From SHZI01 sp963802215 (GTDB lineage Bacteria; Pseudomonadota; Gammaproteobacteria; Steroidobacterales; GCA-2729495): a stretch of DNA of 64,000 nt. Under the pieces are notes generated by a model. It saw nothing but the letters and a program-made list of their open reading frames with translations. It was not told where the DNA came from and searched no databases. This document shows positions 60,577 to 64,000 of the stretch, in pieces. How positions within the stretch are numbered: the stretch's first letter is position 1; every line of letters starts with the position of its first letter. Both the position numbers and the translations under genes were made by a program. The stretch spans positions 1,240,001 through 1,304,000 of the forward strand of contig CAWDHQ010000002.1 in the NCBI GenBank assembly GCA_963802215.1, in the 5' to 3' direction.

Positions 60577-60834
60577 ACAGTTTCCTGCCTCTGCGCCAGA
60601 AACCGGCGCCGATGATCCGGATGATGTTGCCCCGATAGGTGAACCGACGGTCAGGACACCCTCCGATACGCGGCCGAAGCAGTAGTAGCGCCGCTCAGCC
60701 TGGCTGTGCCGCATGTCGCGTGCTATGACGCGGCCGGGATCGAGAAACGCAACCTGGGCCTCGCCAAACGACACGCCGTGCTTTCGTTGATTCTCGGCAT
60801 CCTTGGCCGGGTCCCAGTCGAAAGCGGCTGCCAT
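60548..60834 (-). pseudogene. BrnT-like toxin (module 2), one frameshift near the C-terminus
   Basis: The reading frame starts FDWDPAKDAENQRKHGVSFGEAQVAF, the BrnT signature (RelE-like fold with FEWDPxKAxxN). Near 60645 the frame shifts by one base; in the other frame it continues RFTYRGNIIRIIGAGFWRRG...KLYEAH and ends at 60548. With one base restored it would be a normal BrnT of about 95 residues. It overlaps brnA. Confidence 0.7.
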
Positions 60835-60852
60835 ATCGGGAGACTACCACCA

Positions 60853-60882
60853 GTATGGAGAAAGAGCCATACAACGGTATGG
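60853..60882 (-). promoter_or_regulatory. Inverted-repeat operator upstream of BrnTA module 2
   Basis: Three half-sites occur within 30 bases: GTATGG at 60853-60858, CCATAC at 60867-60872 and GTATGG at 60877-60882. The last two form a perfect palindrome with a 4-base spacer. BrnTA modules are autoregulated by BrnA binding upstream repeats, so this is a plausible operator. Confidence 0.5.
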
Positions 60883-60896
60883 AATATGTGCGAGGC

Positions 60897-60950
60897 CTCT
60901 AACGTCTGAGGTCACCGGCGCGCAGCGGCCGGTGGACCGATTGGTTAGGG
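60897..60950 (-). repeat. attC-like site between BrnTA module 2 and the lipoprotein cassette
   Basis: A compact 54-base palindrome from CTCTAACGTCTGAGGTCACC to GGTGGACCGATTGGTTAGGG, with inner arms GGTCACCGGCG/GGCCGGTGGACC. It has both CTAAC and GTTAG cores. Confidence 0.75.
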
Positions 60951-60954
60951 TGGC

Positions 60955-61395
60955 TCACTGGCGCAGGTCCACGTCACCTAGACGCTCGAACATCTGAAGA
61001 TTCTCTTCACGCCGGTAAGCTCCAAACGGAGGATAGCGACAAGAATTCACCGTAAGCGACATCGACCGATATTGAGTCTGCGTCGACTGCCGTTCGGAGT
61101 CGACGTCATAGAATCGTAGATCGTCCCCGCAAAGATCCCAAAATTCAAAAGGCAGGAGGGGTATGACAAAGAAGTAGTGCTGCTTCTCGGTAGGCACAAA
61201 CCTGAACTCGCCATTAGCGCCGGTGCGGACAGTCGTGCTGGCAATTTCTACCGCAATGTTCTCGATTGGCTGCTTTGTCGTACTGTCAATCACCCGCCCC
61301 TCGATATTGGAGTAGTGGTAGGCCTTGTGGGGATACGGCAGTGCGATACACGCTGCCGTTATGACCGACGAGATCAACACGGCGAGTAGTTTCAC
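60955..61395 (-). CDS. Lipoprotein with carboxypeptidase-regulatory-like domain (cassette-borne)
   Basis: A 146-residue predicted lipoprotein (LISSVITAAC, Cys near residue 16). The mature segment IEGRVIDSTTKQPIENIAVEI and VRTGANGEFRFVPTE fit a carboxypeptidase D regulatory-like beta-sandwich, as in TonB-associated and collagen-adhesin-like proteins. GTG 61395 is the likely start. No obvious partner; cassette function unknown. Confidence 0.7.
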   Translation of the reverse strand: MKLLAVLISSVITAACIALPYPHKAYHYSNIEGRVIDSTTKQPIENIAVEIASTTVRTGANGEFRFVPTEKQHYFFVIPLLPFEFWDLCGDDLRFYDVDSERQSTQTQYRSMSLTVNSCRYPPFGAYRREENLQMFERLGDVDLRQ

Positions 61396-61401
61396 GAGGC
61401 A

Positions 61402-61453
61402 CCCTAACGTTTGAGCCCACGGCGCGCATGCGACCGGGAGCGCTTGGTTAGTA
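61402..61453 (-). repeat. attC-like site between the lipoprotein cassette and BrnTA module 1
   Basis: A 52-base palindrome-like site from CCCTAACGTTTGAGCCCACG to GCGCTTGGTTAGTA, with CTAAC and GTTAG cores at the ends, the shortest of the seven sites. Confidence 0.65.
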
Positions 61454-61454
61454 G

Positions 61455-61665
61455 TCATGCCGCCCATTCCATCTTGAGCCTCTCTTTCTCCGCTGCGCAG
61501 TCTCTAGTAGACGATTGATCAAGTTCGGATAGGGAATTCCAGTACCGCCCGCAAGGCCCTGAAGTACTGAATGGTTGCCTCGTCAAGACGGATAGTTACC
61601 TGACGCTTGGCTTTGCGGATGTAGGGGTTTGGTTTGGACTTTGAGAAATCGTAGTGCTTCTTCAT
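61455..61665 (-). pseudogene. BrnA-like antitoxin (module 1), two frameshifts
   Basis: The minus strand reads MKKHYDFSKSKPNPYIRKAK and QVTIRLDEATIQYFRAL in one frame, then AGGTGIPYPNLINRLLETAQ in a second, then ERLKMEWAA and the stop in a third. All fit one BrnA-type antitoxin if two single bases are restored. Confidence 0.75.
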
Positions 61666-61948
61666 GGGAGGTACCTTGCGTATTCCTTACGCTCCGTTGG
61701 GTCCGCGCGACGTGCGGACGATAATCGAGTGGACCTGTTCGGATTCTCGATAGCAGTGGCAAACGACAGGACACGAAGGCCGATGCATTGCTAGCATCGG
61801 ATCCCGTTCACCGTCTGGCTGTCCGTATCTGGGATGATCCTGGCGAACTCGTCCAGTCAACACGCTCTTGCTTCATTGAACCCAATGCGGTGCTTCTTCG
61901 GTTGGCACGGTCATTTCCGGGGGTCCAGGCGAACTGCAGGTCTGCCAT
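61662..61948 (-). pseudogene. BrnT-like toxin (module 1), several frameshifts
   Basis: Starting MADLQFAWTPGNDRAN (the FxWxPxxxxxN signature of BrnT), then KKHRIGFNEARA, DEFARIIPDTDSQ, VVCHCYRESEQV and SARRADPTERKEYARYLP in changing frames. The pieces are in the right order for one BrnT of about 95 residues; at least three base losses break it. The end overlaps the antitoxin start (ATGA). Confidence 0.7.
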
Positions 61949-61954
61949 ACCTAC

Positions 61955-61982
61955 AGTGTAACTACACTTTGCGCGGGGTCAA
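61955..61982 (-). promoter_or_regulatory. Promoter with palindromic operator for BrnTA module 1
   Basis: On the minus strand TTGACC (61982-61977) and TACACT (61960-61955), 16 bases apart, resemble -35 and -10 elements. The -10 lies in the palindrome AGTGTA-AC-TACACT (61955-61968). It sits just upstream of the first cassette gene and could also drive downstream cassettes. Confidence 0.5.
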
Positions 61983-61984
61983 CC

Positions 61985-62060
61985 CTGACTTCTAACTATA
62001 TGTAGGGGGACGAAGTGGGGGGATGAAACTGGTCGAAAGCGTCGGATAGTCTGGTGGTGC
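61985..62060 (-). other. Probable attI recombination region
   Basis: The gap between intI and the first cassette. On the minus strand a GTTAGAA core (61996-61990) resembles the GTTRRRY integration site and marks the start of the first cassette. The attI sequence itself is not conserved enough between integrons to prove by eye. Confidence 0.35.
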
Positions 62061-62133
62061 TTGGGGCAAGGTCCTGATTCCATTCCCTGGGGGCCACGGC
62101 GATGTCGCCTAAGCGGCCGGGGGGATAGGGCGC

Positions 62134-63098
62134 ATGGGCGAGGGGCCGGGGCTGCTGCACGTGGCGCGGGAGAAGATGCGCACCCGGCATCTGGCTTACC
62201 GCACGGAGCAGGCCTACTTGCAGTGGATTCGGCGGTACGTGCAGTTCCATGAGCGGCAGCATCCCCGGGACCTGGGTGCGGAGGGCGTGGAGCGATTCTT
62301 GACCCATTTGGCGGTCGGCCGCAAGGTCAGCGCGAGCACCCAGAACCAGGCGCTCCAGGCCCTGCTGTTCCTTTACCGTAATGTGCTGGGGGTCGAGCTG
62401 CCCTGGCTGGAGAACGTCACCCGGGCGAGCCGGCCGCAACGGCTGCCGGTGGTGCTGACCCGGGACGAGGTCCGGTCAGTCCTGGCGGGCCTCCACGGCA
62501 CGGTACTGCTGGTGGCACAACTGCTCTACGGCAGCGGGTTGAGGGTGACGGAAGCGCTGCGGCTCCGGGTCAAGGACCTGGCGCTGGAGCGGGGCGAGCT
62601 GATCGTCCGGGACGGGAAGGGCGGGAAGGATCGGGTGACGGTCCTGCCGGCGGCGGTCGCGCTGCCGCTGCGGGCGCACCTCGCGCTCCTGCGGGGCTGG
62701 TTCGAGGAGCAGCGGCGCCGGGGCGAGCCCGGCGTGTCGGTGCCCATGGCGCTCGCGGCGAAGTACCCGGGCGTCGGCACCCAGTGGGGCTGGCAATACG
62801 TCTTCCCGTCGACCTCCCTGTGCCGGGATCCCTACTCGGGGCGCCCGATCCGTCATCACCTGCACGAGAAGACCATCCAGCGCTCCATGCGGACTGCGAT
62901 CCGCGCCGCGCGCATCACGCAGCCCGCCAGCCCGCACACCCTGCGCCACTGCTTCGCCACCCACCTGCTCGAGGACGGCTACGACATCCGCACGGTGCAG
63001 GAGCTGCTCGGCCCAGCGACGTGAAGACCACGATGATCTACACCCACGTGATGGGGAAGGGGGCGAAGGGGGTGAAGAGTCCGCTGGACCGGGGTTAG
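62134..63098 (+). pseudogene. intI: Integron integrase gene (IntI), one-base frameshift before the catalytic tyrosine
   Basis: A tyrosine recombinase that excises and inserts cassettes at attI x attC. Visible: the N-terminal SAM-like domain (YRTEQAYLQWIRRYVQFHER), box I Arg in LLYGSGLRVTEALRLRVKDL, the integron-specific inserted region before PSTSLCRDPYSG...IRHHLHEKTIQ, and the H-x-x-R box SPHTLRHCFATHLLEDG. The frame then ends at GPAT (63021-63023), while the correct continuation SDVKTTMIYTHVMG, with the nucleophile Tyr, lies in another frame to 63098. Restoring one base in the HS codon region near 63012 would repair it. It reads away from the cassettes, as usual. Confidence 0.88.
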
Positions 63099-63445
63099 GC
63101 CGGGCGATGCATCCCCATGGCCGTCAGCAGGCCCAGCTCCACGGCCGACAGTTCGCCAGGCAGCAGGCGCGTCAGCGGGCCCTGCAGAAGGCGTTGGCGG
63201 TCGATGGCCCGTGGCTCTGCTGTGATGACCTGGGACAGCTCCTTCAGGTTCCCGCGGGGCGGGATGGTCACCCGGACCGGTCCGGGATTCTGCCGAAGCC
63301 TCGTGGTGAGCGGCAGGATGACCACGGTGGGATAGCCCGCCGTGGTGAGGGCATCGTCCTGCACGATCACCACCGGTCGGGTCTTGCCAATTTCCGCTCC
63401 GCGCGCGGGGCCGAGCCGCGCCAGCCACACTTCGCCCCGCTTCAT
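63095..63445 (-). CDS. MazF/PemK-family endoribonuclease toxin
   Basis: A 116-residue toxin cleaving single-stranded RNA. The fold-defining N-terminus is MKRGEVWLARLGPARGAEIGKTRPVVIVQ, followed by VILPLTTRL, VRVTIPP and LSQVITAEPRAIDRQRL, all usual for MazF. The 3' end meets intI convergently with a 4-base overlap. It overlaps its antitoxin gene by four bases. Confidence 0.9.
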   Translation of the reverse strand: MKRGEVWLARLGPARGAEIGKTRPVVIVQDDALTTAGYPTVVILPLTTRLRQNPGPVRVTIPPRGNLKELSQVITAEPRAIDRQRLLQGPLTRLLPGELSAVELGLLTAMGMHRPA

Positions 63446-63783
63446 CCCGGCCGTCGCCTGGGCCTGGACTTGGCTTTCCTGCGCCCATAGGCCGGGCGCT
63501 TTTCACGGGCCGCCAGCACCCGGGACTTGCCTCCCGACTCGGCCAGCGCCAGGGCTTCATTCTCCAGCGGGAGGAACTCCTCGGCGCGGGCCAGGACCTC
63601 TGCCCGGTCCTCGCCCATCGCGCTCCGGACGTACTCCGCAATGAACTGCTCCCGTTCCTGCCGCGCCAGGTACTCGACGATGGCAGTTCGGGCGATTTCC
63701 GATCGACCCCGGCCGGTCCGGGCTACTTCCCGGTCGAGACGGGCCTCGAGGTCTTCCGGCAGACGCAGGCTCATTAGCGACAT
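63442..63783 (-). CDS. Ribbon-helix-helix antitoxin partner of MazF-like toxin
   Basis: A 113-residue protein. The N-terminus MSLRLPEDLEARLDREVARTGRGRSEIARTAIVEYL is a clear CopG/Arc-type ribbon-helix-helix DNA-binding domain. The Arg/Lys-rich C-terminal tail (REKRPAYGRRKAKSRPRRR) is longer than in classic MazE, which uses an AbrB fold. Probably binds the toxin and autoregulates. Confidence 0.85.
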   Translation of the reverse strand: MSLMSLRLPEDLEARLDREVARTGRGRSEIARTAIVEYLARQEREQFIAEYVRSAMGEDRAEVLARAEEFLPLENEALALAESGGKSRVLAAREKRPAYGRRKAKSRPRRRPG

Positions 63784-63875
63784 GGATACACCCGCTGTAT
63801 TACGTTCTGTAATACGCGGGATGTTAGCACCGGTGGCCAGTTCCTGGCGCGAAGCTGGTCGCAGTCAGGGCGTCG

Positions 63876-64000
63876 TCAGCGGTCATGCAGGTCCGCCGTA
63901 AAGCCGATGGGCCGGCTGGCGGTGTCAGGCAGGGCCATCAGCTGCCGGATGGCGTCGAACAGGGTGGTGATCGATGCGTCATTGGAGGCGACCCGCCGTT
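63876..64000 (-). CDS. C-terminal end of an ORF6N/phage-regulator-like protein, cut by window edge
   Basis: The open frame ending TGA at 63878-63876 reads RRVASNDASITTLFDAIRQL and RPIGFTAD near its end. This is the common C-terminus of ORF6N-domain phage-type regulators. Only about 40 residues are in the window. It probably belongs to a separate mobile or phage-related unit. Confidence 0.6.
   Translation of the reverse strand, partial: RRVASNDASITTLFDAIRQLMALPDTASRPIGFTADLHDR

Noticed and set aside
61583..61774. 63-residue minus-strand frame in the BrnTA cassette
   Set aside because: An out-of-frame reading of the frameshifted toxin and antitoxin.

Overview
The window is GC-rich, densely packed bacterial chromosome. 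Gene content (recQ, proBA, ilvB/ilvN, glpD, phhB, LysE/GNAT/YceI/YccF proteins), REP-like palindromes close to the Pseudomonas putida REP core, and an integron-integrase locus point to a gammaproteobacterium, probably from a poorly cultured Steroidobacter/Nevskia/Xanthomonas-like branch. No rRNA gene, convincing tRNA or CRISPR array was seen. Most genes are compact with 4-base ATGA-type overlaps. The last 10 kb differs: more AT-rich, with many broken genes.

Layout. 1-3258 (minus): mevalonate-pathway operon with a fused HMG-CoA reductase/mevalonate kinase, type 1 IPP isomerase and an SDR cut by the window edge. 3351-7352: acyl-CoA ligase, TauD-like dioxygenase, crotonase and MaoC-type hydratase. 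7456-19775 (plus): a ten-gene run that I consider the best candidate for an undescribed system: three lipoproteins, a degenerate Ser/Thr kinase with TPR-like repeats, a protein with FHA-like, five PEGA-like and formylglycine-enzyme-like parts, a small membrane protein, a TolQ/ExbB/MotA-type channel subunit, an actin/Hsp70-like protein with C-terminal FHA, and two VWA proteins whose single N-terminal membrane helix resembles the ExbD/TolR proton-path helix. I infer an ion-motive-force-driven envelope machine with VWA heads. 19797-23527: phhB, DUF1838, aldehyde dehydrogenase, GDSL esterase.

23687-36864: an ATP-grasp-like/M32 carboxypeptidase fusion, ilvB and ilvN in divergent orientation, proBA, glpD, a beta-barrel-like outer-membrane protein and recQ. 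Several genes end exactly inside a dispersed REP-like palindrome whose TAG is the stop codon. 36990-54039 (minus): small operons including two chelatase-like lipoproteins around a NosR-like flavin/Fe-S membrane protein; a Rieske oxygenase with a beta-propeller and two membrane proteins; a circularly permuted-looking D-amino-acid-oxidase-like flavoprotein; DUF1254; acetyltransferases; a lysozyme-inhibitor-like protein; a CPBP protease; a thioesterase.

54064-63098: a chromosomal integron. The integrase gene (plus strand, frameshifted before its catalytic tyrosine) lies at the right. Cassettes extend leftward on the minus strand, separated by seven attC-like inverted-repeat sites. Cargo is mostly toxin-antitoxin modules (two BrnTA, two ParE-type), plus a LysE exporter, a GNAT enzyme, a lipoprotein and a DUF1398 gene broken by a duplication around a poly-A tract. 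Two IS3-family elements lie inside. A MazF/ribbon-helix-helix module and an ORF6N-like gene fragment end the window.
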